Positions 34,278-43,330 of a stretch of 64,000 nucleotides of DNA are shown piece after piece (position 1 is the first letter of the stretch; each line of letters opens with the position of its first letter). Where the stretch lies: NCBI RefSeq assembly GCF_009467825.1, contig NZ_WIOK01000016.1, forward strand, positions 1-64,000, written 5' to 3'. Below the pieces are notes generated by a model. That model saw only the letters and a program-made list of their open reading frames with translations. It was not told the origin of the DNA and did no database searches. The DNA comes from Cyclobacterium xiamenense (GTDB lineage Bacteria > Bacteroidota > Bacteroidia > Cytophagales > Cyclobacteriaceae). A program made the position numbers and the translations under genes.

Positions 34278-37200
34278 TGACAATGGATTCTAGCAGTATA
34301 AAAATGACAAAAATCTACGATACCTATTTCTTTCAGTTCCTTACCTGCGCGTCTCTGCTGGCTTTTGTCGGCTGTCAACAAGCAGATGATATCCCTGTAG
34401 TTCCGGATGGGTTTGAAATCGACGAGCGGTTTCAATTGGAATTAATAGCCTCGGAACCACTAGTGGCCGATCCGGTCGATATGCTGATTGACGGGCAGGG
34501 TAGGATGTTTGTCGTGGAAATGCACGGCTATCCCCTGGATTTGAGTGGTACGGGCAAGGTGAAAGTCCTGACCGATACCAATGGCGATGGGCGTATGGAC
34601 CGGTCTACGGTTTTTGCCGATAGCCTGGTATTGCCAACGGGCATAATGGCTTGGAAAAACGGGATTCTGGTAACAGACCCTCCCCATGTATTGTATTTGG
34701 AGGATACCGATGGAGATGGAGTAGCCGATACGCGGGAGGTAATCCTGACCGGTTTCGCCCGGTCCAACCCCCAGCACAACGTCAATAGCCCCCGGTACGG
34801 ACTGGATAACTGGATCTATCTGGGCCATGAACCGGCGGTAACGACGGTGATTTTTGCCGAGGAATTGGGAGATAAGGGCGCCGAAATTCACTTTCCATTC
34901 GATCCCAAAGGGTTGAAATTACCGGTAAATGCCGGCGGAAGAAGTGTTCGGTTCAAGCCGGATGGAACAGGCCTGGAACGGTTGGCCAGCCGTACGCAGT
35001 TTGGTCACGCGTCCGATGCCTGGGGCGAACGGTTTCTGATAACGAATAACAACCACTTGATTCACGAGGTTTTGCCGGCCCGGTACCTGGATAGAAACCC
35101 CTTTTTTCCGATCAGTAACGTGACGCAGTCCTTTTCTGACCATGGAAACGCCGCCGAAGTGTACCCCATCACCGATAATCCGGAACACCAGCTGCTAACA
35201 GACATCGGGGTGATGACTTCAGCCTGTGGGGTCACGCCATACCTTGGAGGAAGTTTTCCTGCACCGTTTGATCGGGTCATTTTTACAGCCGAGCCCGTCA
35301 GTAACCTGGTACATGCGGATCTTGTTCAGGACAAAGGGGCTACCTTTACCGGCACGGAACTGTACGAACGAAACGAATTTCTGCGGTCTCGGGATGCCTG
35401 GTTCAGGCCGGTCAACATGTATTTGGGGCCGGATGGTGCCCTGTATCTGTTGGACTACCACCGAAGAATCATTGAACACCCCGAATGGATGGCGGATGAG
35501 GTAAACCAATCCGGGGCTCTTTACGATGGTACGGATCGGGGGAGAATCTACCGCATTACCCCGAAAGGGTCCAAAAAAGCCAACTTTTCAGAAACAATTG
35601 ATCTGCAGGCAGCTTCGGATGAGGAGCTGATTGAGATGCTGGCATTGGAAAATCATTGGTGGCGATCCAATGCCCAACGAATTTTGGTGGACCGTAACCC
35701 GGACCCCGTGCCTACCGATTTGCTGGAACTTGCCGGGGATTCCGACCGCCCCTTAGGAAGGCTGCATGCCTTGTGGACGCTCCATGGGATGGGGAAACTT
35801 AGCCCGGAACTGGTGAACCAGGCCCTGGACGATCCGGAGCCGGGAGTACGCAAAAATGCCTTGTTGCTGGCCGAGTTTTTTCCCGAAGCGCTGGCGCAAT
35901 GGCGCCAGAAATTGACCGCCATGCAATCCGATCCCGATCCCAAGGTCCGCTACCAGTTATTTAATAGCTTGAGTACGCTTTCTTCGGAATGGTCCTTTTC
36001 AACGCGCATGGCTATTCTGGCGAAAGATATGGCGGACGAATGGGTACAGCTGGCCGCATTGGCAGCGCCCATTGGACCGAGAGAAGATCTTTTGGGAGAA
36101 TTGGTTTCCGGCTTTAAATCGGAAGTTGCGGGATATGCAGCAATGATCGAAAAAACAGCACGTATGCAGGCACAACGGGATGGGTTTGATGGAGTTAAAC
36201 AACTACTGTTGCCCTTGCTGGAAGCTGATCGACCCGAGTCTGGATGGGAGGCTTCGGCGATCAAGGGCATTGCCGCCGGCTTGCGGAAATCCCCTCCTGC
36301 TGGAAAGGACTGGATTCACTTCCAATCCTCAATTGTTCGGAAACTACCCTCGATAGCCTCAATTCCGCTAAAAAACGCATTTCTAGATGTGATAACGGTG
36401 ACACAACTGTCCGATATTCCGGTGCAGGAGGAGACGCTGGAAAAGGCTTTTCAGGTCACCTTAAACCCAGAGGCACCCGAGGAGGAGCGATTGCTGGGGT
36501 TACGCTTGTTGGGCCTGTTTCAACTGGAAAAAGGAGGCGATGAACTAAAACGTTTAATTAGACCTCAGGAATCGGTTCGCTTGCAACAGCAAGTTCTAAG
36601 CTATTTAAGCAAAGCAGGGGAGGAGGACTATGTTCGCTTTCTACTAGACCGCTGGACCGGGTTGAGTCCAGAGCTGAGAAATGTCGCCGTTGCTTCGCTA
36701 TTGACCAGTAAGGAGCGCATTCATTCCTTGCTGGAAGGGCTTGAATCGGGGACCGTCATGCCCAGCCATATCCCCTGGGGTAACACCGTGTTTTTGATGA
36801 ATCAGAAGGATCCTTCTATTCGGAATAGGGCACGGGAACTTTTGGTCCCTTCGGCAAGTGGGAGGGACGCAGTAATCGAACGCTATCAGGCTTCCCTGGA
36901 AATCGAAGGTATTCCGGAAAACGGATTGCGGGTATACGAGGAGAACTGCGCGGTGTGCCACCAAATGACGGAAGACAGGGGCTTCCATTACGGACCTGAT
37001 TTGGCCTCCTTACGCAACCGTCGGTACGCGAGCATACTAAACGATATCCTGGATCCGAACCTTTCCATCGCAGATGGATACGATTTATGGCAACTCGTAC
37101 TCGGCACTGGGGAAACTGTTCAGGGTATCGTCCTGCAAGAGACGCCAGGTGCCATTGAGCTGGCACAGGCAGGCGGGCTGCAACGAACCATTTCTCGTGC

Positions 37201-37315
37201 AGAAATTTCCAGCATGGAAGCACTACCTGTTTCAGGAATGGCGCAGGGGTTGGAGAATCAGCTAACCATCGATGAGATGGCTGATTTACTGGCATTTATC
37301 AAAAAGGGATTGTAG
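34277..37315 (+). CDS. PVC-type heme-binding protein (membrane-bound dehydrogenase domain), lipoprotein
   Basis: This 1012-residue protein begins with a lipoprotein signal (AFVGC). ATG 34277 overlaps the preceding stop, but ATG 34304 would give a more usual signal length. Residues about 40-400 form a beta-propeller of the glucose/sorbosone dehydrogenase type (DGDGRMD and DGVAD repeats, GLDNWIYLGHE). HEAT-like helical repeats follow (about 450-850). A small cytochrome c domain with CAVCH (891-895) closes the protein, ending with the 'Pirellula/Verrucomicrobium-type' heme-binding pattern. It is a periplasmic or surface redox protein of unknown substrate, common in Planctomycetes and in some Bacteroidota. 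Confidence 0.87.
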   Translation: MTMDSSSIKMTKIYDTYFFQFLTCASLLAFVGCQQADDIPVVPDGFEIDERFQLELIASEPLVADPVDMLIDGQGRMFVVEMHGYPLDLSGTGKVKVLTDTNGDGRMDRSTVFADSLVLPTGIMAWKNGILVTDPPHVLYLEDTDGDGVADTREVILTGFARSNPQHNVNSPRYGLDNWIYLGHEPAVTTVIFAEELGDKGAEIHFPFDPKGLKLPVNAGGRSVRFKPDGTGLERLASRTQFGHASDAWGERFLITNNNHLIHEVLPARYLDRNPFFPISNVTQSFSDHGNAAEVYPITDNPEHQLLTDIGVMTSACGVTPYLGGSFPAPFDRVIFTAEPVSNLVHADLVQDKGATFTGTELYERNEFLRSRDAWFRPVNMYLGPDGALYLLDYHRRIIEHPEWMADEVNQSGALYDGTDRGRIYRITPKGSKKANFSETIDLQAASDEELIEMLALENHWWRSNAQRILVDRNPDPVPTDLLELAGDSDRPLGRLHALWTLHGMGKLSPELVNQALDDPEPGVRKNALLLAEFFPEALAQWRQKLTAMQSDPDPKVRYQLFNSLSTLSSEWSFSTRMAILAKDMADEWVQLAALAAPIGPREDLLGELVSGFKSEVAGYAAMIEKTARMQAQRDGFDGVKQLLLPLLEADRPESGWEASAIKGIAAGLRKSPPAGKDWIHFQSSIVRKLPSIASIPLKNAFLDVITVTQLSDIPVQEETLEKAFQVTLNPEAPEEERLLGLRLLGLFQLEKGGDELKRLIRPQESVRLQQQVLSYLSKAGEEDYVRFLLDRWTGLSPELRNVAVASLLTSKERIHSLLEGLESGTVMPSHIPWGNTVFLMNQKDPSIRNRARELLVPSASGRDAVIERYQASLEIEGIPENGLRVYEENCAVCHQMTEDRGFHYGPDLASLRNRRYASILNDILDPNLSIADGYDLWQLVLGTGETVQGIVLQETPGAIELAQAGGLQRTISRAEISSMEALPVSGMAQGLENQLTIDEMADLLAFIKKGL

Positions 37316-37620
37316 GGTACCGTTTGCTTGTCTTAACCAAATCCTGTGATGCGAAATATGCATTGAGGAGCCGAAGTCGATTTAAATTAATTATATATAA
37401 AAGACTGATTATCAATACTATAAATATATATCCCAAACTAAGGGTTGAATGGTTTGACGAGTAGTCGAAAAACCTGAACAAGCGTCAGTAATGCGAATGG
37501 GAGGCCGGTTCTCAGGTGGTCTGAGAAACGGCGAGCAGCAATCAATTGGTTATTGACTGGTTGCATACTCTGTTGGATCCGGGTTTGATTGTTATCTGGT
37601 TTCCTTTATTCGAATCTATC
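37316..37620. other. Intergenic region before the DUF1549/DUF1553 gene
   Basis: These 305 bases interrupt an otherwise close forward cluster. The only structure seen is a 7-base hairpin, TTCTCAG / CTGAGAA (37509-37515 and 37521-37527) with a 5-base loop and no T run, so it is not a clear terminator. No gene is visible. Confidence 0.4.
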
Positions 37621-39957
37621 ATGGATAAAGCCGTCCGAAATCTGTTGTTCCTTTTCCGCTGGAGTATACTCCTGGGGCAGGCTGCCTGTAGTGGATCGGA
37701 AGGAGAGAATAAAATCCAGAAAAGGATTCCCGATCAGGTTAGCTACAATTACCACATTCGTCCCATTCTTTCGGACAATTGTTTTGCCTGTCACGGTCCG
37801 GATGCCAATAAACGAGAAGCAGGATTGCGGTTGGATTTAGAGGAAGAAGCCTTTTATGCATTGAAAGAAAACCCGGATGCTTTCGCTTTGGTCCCCGGTA
37901 AACCGCACGAATCAGAAGTGTTTCGCCGAATAAACAGCAAGGACGAAGGGGAAAAGATGCCTCCGCCTGATTCCAATTTGGCACTATCGCAGCGGGAAAT
38001 CGAACTGATTAAACGGTGGATAGAAGATGGTGCGCGGTACGAAAAACACTGGGCCTTTGAAGTTCCCCGCTACCCGGATGTGCCGGACGTTAACAAAACC
38101 GATTGGCCAGAAAACGAAATCGACTATTTTGTTTTGGAGAAACAGGAGGAGCTGGGTTATCAACCGAACGGTCCGACAGATAAGGAAAAGCTGTTGAAGC
38201 GAATCAGTTTCGACCTGACGGGCTTGCCACCAAGTATGGACCTAATGGATGCATTTGCATCGGATACCAGTTCCAGCGCGTACGAAGAAATCGTGGATTT
38301 CCTATTGGCACAGCCTTCCTTTGGCGAGCGCATGGCCGTTTACTGGATGGACGTTTCCCGGTATGCCGATTCGTACGGGTACCAGTTGGACAACTTCCGA
38401 ACGCAATGGCCCTGGCGGGACTGGGTCATCCATGCGTTCAATAAAAACCTATCCTACAAGGATTTTATCACCTGGCAACTGGCAGGAGATCTACTGGAAA
38501 GCCCCTCGAAAGAACAAATTCTGGCAACGGGTTTTAACAGAAACCATAAAATAACCGAAGAAGGCGCGGTGGACGAAGAAGAATACCGGGTTACCTACGT
38601 CAGTGATCGGGTCAATACGGTAGGAAAGGCCCTGATCGGGATGACTTTTGAATGTGCGGCCTGCCACGATCACAAATACGATCCGATCTCCCAGCAGGAG
38701 TATTACGAACTCTTTTCCTTCTTTAATTCCGTAGACGAGCTCCGGACTTCCACGGCACCCATAGATCCTACTGTAGGCACACCCGCATCTTATGCCAAAA
38801 AGCCTTTTGTGGAAATCACGGATGAGGACGTGAAAGGAGTGCTTTCTTTTGTAAACAAAGCGGACAGCAGTCGCCTGATTGTTTCTGTAATGGGAGACCT
38901 GGATACGTTGCGAAAAAATTATGTGCTGGAACGGGGTATTTTCAATGCGTATGGAGCGGAAGTCTTTCCGGCCACACCGGAATCGATCGTTCCCTTTGAC
39001 CCAGGTTATCCCAAAAATCGCCTTGGCTTGGCCATGTGGCTTTTTTCTGAAAAAAATCCCCTTACGGCCCGGGTATTTGTCAATCAGATATGGAAGGAGT
39101 TTTTCGGCCGCGGGATCGTAAACACAACGGGGGATTTTGGCATGCAAGGGGAACTACCCAGCCACCCCGAGCTGCTGGACTGGTTGGCGATGGATTTCCG
39201 TGAAAACGGATGGGATATCAAACGACTGGTCAAGCAATTGGTCATGTCCGCCACGTACCGGCAGTCTGCCGTGATTCGGGCGGAAATGAAGGCAGCGGAT
39301 CCCGACAACGTGTATTTTACACGATCATCGCGCGCACATTTGAAGGCGGAATTTATCCGCGATATGGTATTGGCCAGCAGCGGGCTTTTGGTACCAACCA
39401 TTGGCGGGCGCAGCGTGAAACCCTACCAGCCGGATGGATTGTGGGAAGCTGCCACGGCAGGGGGGTCTACCTTAGCGGAATACGTGCAAGACCACGGAAA
39501 TGACCTGTACCGAAGGGGCTTGTATACCTTCGTCAAGCGAACGGTACCCCCACCTTCCATGCTGTTATTTGATGCAAGCAACCGGGATCAATGCGAAACG
39601 GAGCGTGCGAACACCAATACCCCCTTACAGGCGCTGGTTATGCTGAACGATCCAACGGTGCTCGAAGCGGCACGCGTTCTTGCAACCAACCTGTTGCGGG
39701 AAGCGTCTTCGGATAGAGACAGAATCAGCAAGGCGTTTCGACTGATTCTTTGCCGGCAGCCAAAAGCGAAAGAATTGGACTTACTGGAAACCTATTACGA
39801 CAAAAAACTGGCTGAAATGACGGAAAAAAACGCCCAGGCGCTGGTAGCGATCGGCGAATTTCCCCAACCAAAACCAGCGGAAATGGTGCGTGTAGCGGCG
39901 CTGATGCAGGTGATCTCCACGCTGTACAATACAGAAGAAGCAATAACGAAATCGTAG
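37621..39957 (+). CDS. Planctomycete-type cytochrome c with DUF1549 and DUF1553 domains (PSD1/PSCyt2 type), lipoprotein
   Basis: This 778-residue protein has a signal peptide with a probable lipobox (GQAAC), then the planctomycete cytochrome C domain with CFACHGPD (CxxCH at 54-58). DUF1549 (about 145-350; GDLLESPS, ATGFNRNHKITEEGA, then FECAACHDHKYDPIS with a second CxxCH) and DUF1553 (about 455-740; NQIWKEFFGRGIVNT, GDFG, HPELLDWLA, NTPLQALVMLNDP) follow. ATG 37621 is the first ATG; the frame opens 25 codons upstream at TTG. It forms a pair with the DUF1501 gene, three bases downstream. The substrate is unknown. Confidence 0.92.
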   Translation: MDKAVRNLLFLFRWSILLGQAACSGSEGENKIQKRIPDQVSYNYHIRPILSDNCFACHGPDANKREAGLRLDLEEEAFYALKENPDAFALVPGKPHESEVFRRINSKDEGEKMPPPDSNLALSQREIELIKRWIEDGARYEKHWAFEVPRYPDVPDVNKTDWPENEIDYFVLEKQEELGYQPNGPTDKEKLLKRISFDLTGLPPSMDLMDAFASDTSSSAYEEIVDFLLAQPSFGERMAVYWMDVSRYADSYGYQLDNFRTQWPWRDWVIHAFNKNLSYKDFITWQLAGDLLESPSKEQILATGFNRNHKITEEGAVDEEEYRVTYVSDRVNTVGKALIGMTFECAACHDHKYDPISQQEYYELFSFFNSVDELRTSTAPIDPTVGTPASYAKKPFVEITDEDVKGVLSFVNKADSSRLIVSVMGDLDTLRKNYVLERGIFNAYGAEVFPATPESIVPFDPGYPKNRLGLAMWLFSEKNPLTARVFVNQIWKEFFGRGIVNTTGDFGMQGELPSHPELLDWLAMDFRENGWDIKRLVKQLVMSATYRQSAVIRAEMKAADPDNVYFTRSSRAHLKAEFIRDMVLASSGLLVPTIGGRSVKPYQPDGLWEAATAGGSTLAEYVQDHGNDLYRRGLYTFVKRTVPPPSMLLFDASNRDQCETERANTNTPLQALVMLNDPTVLEAARVLATNLLREASSDRDRISKAFRLILCRQPKAKELDLLETYYDKKLAEMTEKNAQALVAIGEFPQPKPAEMVRVAALMQVISTLYNTEEAITKS

Positions 39958-39959
39958 TG

Positions 39960-41420
39960 ATGGAAAAGGAACTGTTGGAATACGGATTGAATAGAAACCG
40001 AAGGAGGTTTCTCTCCCGCTTAAGCCTGGGGCTTGGAACGGTAGCCTTGGGATCCCTTTTGATACCGGACTTGTTCAGCCCAGGTAGGAGTGGCCGGGAG
40101 TCCTATGCCCGGCGTCCCAGTTTACCGGATTTTGCGCCAAAGGCCAAACGGGTTATTTACCTTTTTCAGAATGGCGCCCCGTCCCAATTGGAGTCGTTTG
40201 ACTACAAGCCAATATTGAGAGCGATGCAGGGGCAGGATTTGCCGGAGTCCATCCGGGGAGGCCAGCGTTTAACGGGGTTTACGGCCAATCAGGCATCTCT
40301 TCCACTGGTAGGATCCTTTGTCGATTTTCGGCAATATGGAGCGGCCAGGGCGTGGATCAGTGATCTTTTCCCGAAAACCGCCAGCATCGTGGATGACATC
40401 TGCATCATCAAGTCGATGCACACGGAAGCCATCAATCACGATCCTGCGTTGACATTTTTTCAAACGGGCGCGCAGCAGGGAAACAGACCCAGCATGGGAT
40501 CCTGGCTGAGTTATGGGTTGGGAAGCGAAAACCAAAATTTGCCCGCATTTACGGTTTTGATTTCTCGTGGAAAAGGGAATAGCCAAGGTGTCTATTCCAA
40601 ATTATGGTCCAATGGTTTTTTGGATTCCATTCACCAGGGGGTTCAGTTTAGCAGTGGGGAAGATCCGGTGTTGTACCTGAAGGACCCGGAGGGATTGAAC
40701 CGGCGTGATAGACGGGACATGCTTGATCAATTGGCCCAATTGAACCAATGGTCGTACGAGGAAAATCAGGATCCCGAAATTCATACAAAAATTCAGCAAT
40801 ACGAAATGGCTTACCGGATGCAGACTACCGTTCCGGAGGTATTGGACCTGTCAAAGGAACCCCAGAGTATTCTGGAATTGTATGGAGAAGATTGCAAGAT
40901 TCCGGGTACTTTCGCCGCCAATTGCCTGCTCGCCCGAAAATTATCCGAAGAAGGGGTGCGATTCGTGCAGCTGTACCACCAGGGTTGGGATCAACACGCA
41001 AACCTGCCGAAGGAATTTACCGGGCAGGCCAAAGACGTGGACCAGGCTTCTGCAGCCCTGGTAACCGACCTCAAACAACGAGGCTTGCTGGACGAAACCC
41101 TGGTGATTTGGGGGGGAGAATTTGGCCGTACCAACTTCAGTCAGGGAGTGTTGACCAAGGACAATTTTGGTCGGGATCACCACCCCCGGTGTTTTAGCAT
41201 CTGGATGGCGGGTGGTGGTATTAAGCCAGGGATCGTGTATGGGGAAACCGATGAACTGGGATACAATATCGTAAAAGATCCCGTGCACGTACATGATTTT
41301 CAGGCCACGGTTCTGCATCAGTTGGGATTGGACCACGAAAAATTGGTTTACAAACACCTGGGAAGACGATTCCGGCTCACCGATGTGGCGGGAAAGGTAG
41401 TAAAGGACATCATTGCTTGA
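39960..41420 (+). CDS. DUF1501 domain-containing protein, Tat-exported
   Basis: This 486-residue protein has a Tat-type N-terminus (NRRRFLSRLSLG) and is a member of the alkaline-phosphatase-like superfamily DUF1501. Visible blocks are VIYLFQNGAPSQLESFD, HTEAINHDPA, QLYHQGWDQH, WGGEFGRT and DHHPRCFSIWMAGGG, with the Asp and His residues that would bind metal in a sulfatase/phosphatase fold. A GTG lies at 39957, but the ATG at 39960 follows at once and is chosen. DUF1501 and DUF1549/DUF1553 genes are almost always paired, and this pair fits that rule. A hydrolase of sulfate or phosphate esters is a reasonable inference. Confidence 0.92.
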   Translation: MEKELLEYGLNRNRRRFLSRLSLGLGTVALGSLLIPDLFSPGRSGRESYARRPSLPDFAPKAKRVIYLFQNGAPSQLESFDYKPILRAMQGQDLPESIRGGQRLTGFTANQASLPLVGSFVDFRQYGAARAWISDLFPKTASIVDDICIIKSMHTEAINHDPALTFFQTGAQQGNRPSMGSWLSYGLGSENQNLPAFTVLISRGKGNSQGVYSKLWSNGFLDSIHQGVQFSSGEDPVLYLKDPEGLNRRDRRDMLDQLAQLNQWSYEENQDPEIHTKIQQYEMAYRMQTTVPEVLDLSKEPQSILELYGEDCKIPGTFAANCLLARKLSEEGVRFVQLYHQGWDQHANLPKEFTGQAKDVDQASAALVTDLKQRGLLDETLVIWGGEFGRTNFSQGVLTKDNFGRDHHPRCFSIWMAGGGIKPGIVYGETDELGYNIVKDPVHVHDFQATVLHQLGLDHEKLVYKHLGRRFRLTDVAGKVVKDIIA

Positions 41421-41857
41421 TTTTGAAATGATTTGCCACAGAAGTGAATTTCTTTTGCCGATTTGGGTAGGGTCAGATCCATCCACGCGAACAGCTCCAG
41501 AAAAGGCGATCCCATCTGATAGAGTAAAAGCTTCGATGTGTTCTAAGGTTAGAAATTAGGCAATTTAGCCATTTTAAGGCCACTGCTATTGACTTGCTCC
41601 GGTTCATTTTTGGCCTTCCCCAAAATCGAACCAAAAAGGTCAAAGCGGTTAAATCTAATTTTAAATGAAGGGTTGGAGGGTTTAGGGAAAGGATGGGGTA
41701 GACCGTACCGTTCTTCCCGATAAAAAATCAGGACAAAACATCGAAGCCGGTTCGTAACGCATGGGAATGTCAATCTGTCCTCCGCCTTTTCCTCCTAGCC
41801 TCAACGGGTTAGCCGGAAAAAACCGAGAAATAAGGAAGACACATTTTTTTTTGGATG
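41421..41857. other. Intergenic region between convergent genes
   Basis: In 437 bases between the DUF1501 gene and the reverse class V aminotransferase gene I see no convincing gene, RNA or strong terminator. There is a T run next to the aminotransferase stop (about 41845-41853), but no stem precedes it on either strand. Confidence 0.5.
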
Positions 41858-43138
41858 CTATGTCTTTGATAGATCCTGAACTCCTTGTATAAATCGATCC
41901 AATTCTTCGGTTTTGGTATAAATATGAGGCGTTACCCGAAGACCATGAAACTTGCCCGTTTTATCTCCTTTTTGAGCAAGATGAATATGATAGTCTTTCA
42001 ATAACTTCTGGGCTACTTCTCTGTCACTCCTGTTCCTTAGGGAGAAAGAACCCAAGGCACAGGCATATTCAGGTTTCAAGGATGTCTTAATTTCTACGTT
42101 AGGATTGTCAGCAACGCTGGTAATCCAATAGTTTTTCAAATACCTTAGCCTTGCTTCTTTTCTTTCGATACCGATGGCGTTGTGAAATTCAATAGCTCTG
42201 GCAATGGCTAGTTCGGCAGGTAAATTTCTTGTCCCAAAAGTGGAAAATTTACTGATCCGATCACTCTGTGGATTCTCATGGGTGAAAAGAGGCCAAAGCT
42301 GTTGGATCTCGGATTTTTTTACGTAAAGCATTCCCGTTCCAAAAGGAGCGCAAAGCCACTTGTGTAAACTGGTGGCGTAATAATCGCAGCCAAGATCAGA
42401 AATCTTAAAATTGATGTGCGCAAAACCATGCGCGCCATCCACGAGGACTTTGATGGCTGGATTTATATTTTTTACAGCAGCAGTAATTTTCTTTACCGGT
42501 ACTATATTTCCATTGATATTATTCACATGGGTAATCATCACTACCTTGGTTTTATCCGTGATTGCACGGGTGTACGCATCTACAATCTCTTCGTCATTTT
42601 CAGCAGGCAGCGCCAGAGAAAGCCATTTAAGAACCACGCCATATCTGGCTTCAACTTCTTCCCAGGTATTCATCACCGAGGTGTAATCTTGTTCGGTGAG
42701 GATGATTTCGTCGCCTTTACTGTAGTTCCGGCCCCAAATCACCGTATTGACCGCTTCCGTTGTATTTCGGTTTATAGCGATTTCTTCCGGACTACAGCCT
42801 GCCAAAAGCGCCAATTGCTCCCGAACCGCCCTCGAAGCATCTTCCTCGCTCCACATATACATGGATGGAATGGTATTAAACTCTTTGGTGTAGTGGTGAA
42901 ACACTTCCTGCACCACCCTGGGCTGCGGGCTTACACTTCCGTTGTTTAGATTGGCCACCGTAGCTGAAACGGAATACTCATTGCGCACCCAATTCCAAAG
43001 CAATTCCTCCTCGTCGATTTGAGGCAATGCCCTCCAAATATTCCGTTCGTTTTCTGATCGTCTGGCAAAATGGGGTAGGGAAAATGCAGTGGAAGCAGCC
43101 ATGCATCCTTTTTTTATAAAATCTCTTCTATTCGTCAT
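41858..43138 (-). CDS. Class V aminotransferase-fold PLP enzyme, Tat-exported
   Basis: This 426-residue protein starts with a twin-arginine signal (NRRDFIKK at 3-10). The enzyme part resembles isopenicillin-N-epimerase/cysteine-desulfurase-like class V aminotransferases: NRNTTEAVNTV, VDGAHGFAHINF with the PLP-binding Asp, and SLHKWLCAPFGTG with the Schiff-base Lys in HKW. Export of a PLP enzyme to the periplasm is unusual in general but recurrent in this subfamily. The physiological substrate is unknown. It stands alone: 193 bases separate it from the quinoprotein gene upstream. Confidence 0.9.
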   Translation of the reverse strand: MTNRRDFIKKGCMAASTAFSLPHFARRSENERNIWRALPQIDEEELLWNWVRNEYSVSATVANLNNGSVSPQPRVVQEVFHHYTKEFNTIPSMYMWSEEDASRAVREQLALLAGCSPEEIAINRNTTEAVNTVIWGRNYSKGDEIILTEQDYTSVMNTWEEVEARYGVVLKWLSLALPAENDEEIVDAYTRAITDKTKVVMITHVNNINGNIVPVKKITAAVKNINPAIKVLVDGAHGFAHINFKISDLGCDYYATSLHKWLCAPFGTGMLYVKKSEIQQLWPLFTHENPQSDRISKFSTFGTRNLPAELAIARAIEFHNAIGIERKEARLRYLKNYWITSVADNPNVEIKTSLKPEYACALGSFSLRNRSDREVAQKLLKDYHIHLAQKGDKTGKFHGLRVTPHIYTKTEELDRFIQGVQDLSKT

Positions 43139-43330
43139 TCGATTAGTGGTCTAAGTTTAGGTAAAACAGCGCTTTTTGGCTTTTTATTGGATGTTTGAAG
43201 TAGGCTAAATGGAGGTTTAAAAATTGTATTGGTTGGTAAATCAGGTTGAAATTTATTCGATTTGGAAGGTATAGTACTAGCTGTGCCAAAGGGGGGATTC
43301 ATTCCTTGACTTCATAGAATCAATGGTGTA

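Noticed and set aside
37509-37527. Hairpin before the DUF1549/DUF1553 gene as a terminator
   Set aside because: The stem has only seven pairs and there is no T run after it.
38491-39147. Open frame of 218 codons on the reverse strand
   Set aside because: It is antisense to the DUF1549/DUF1553 gene, whose motifs are intact; a shadow of its codon use.
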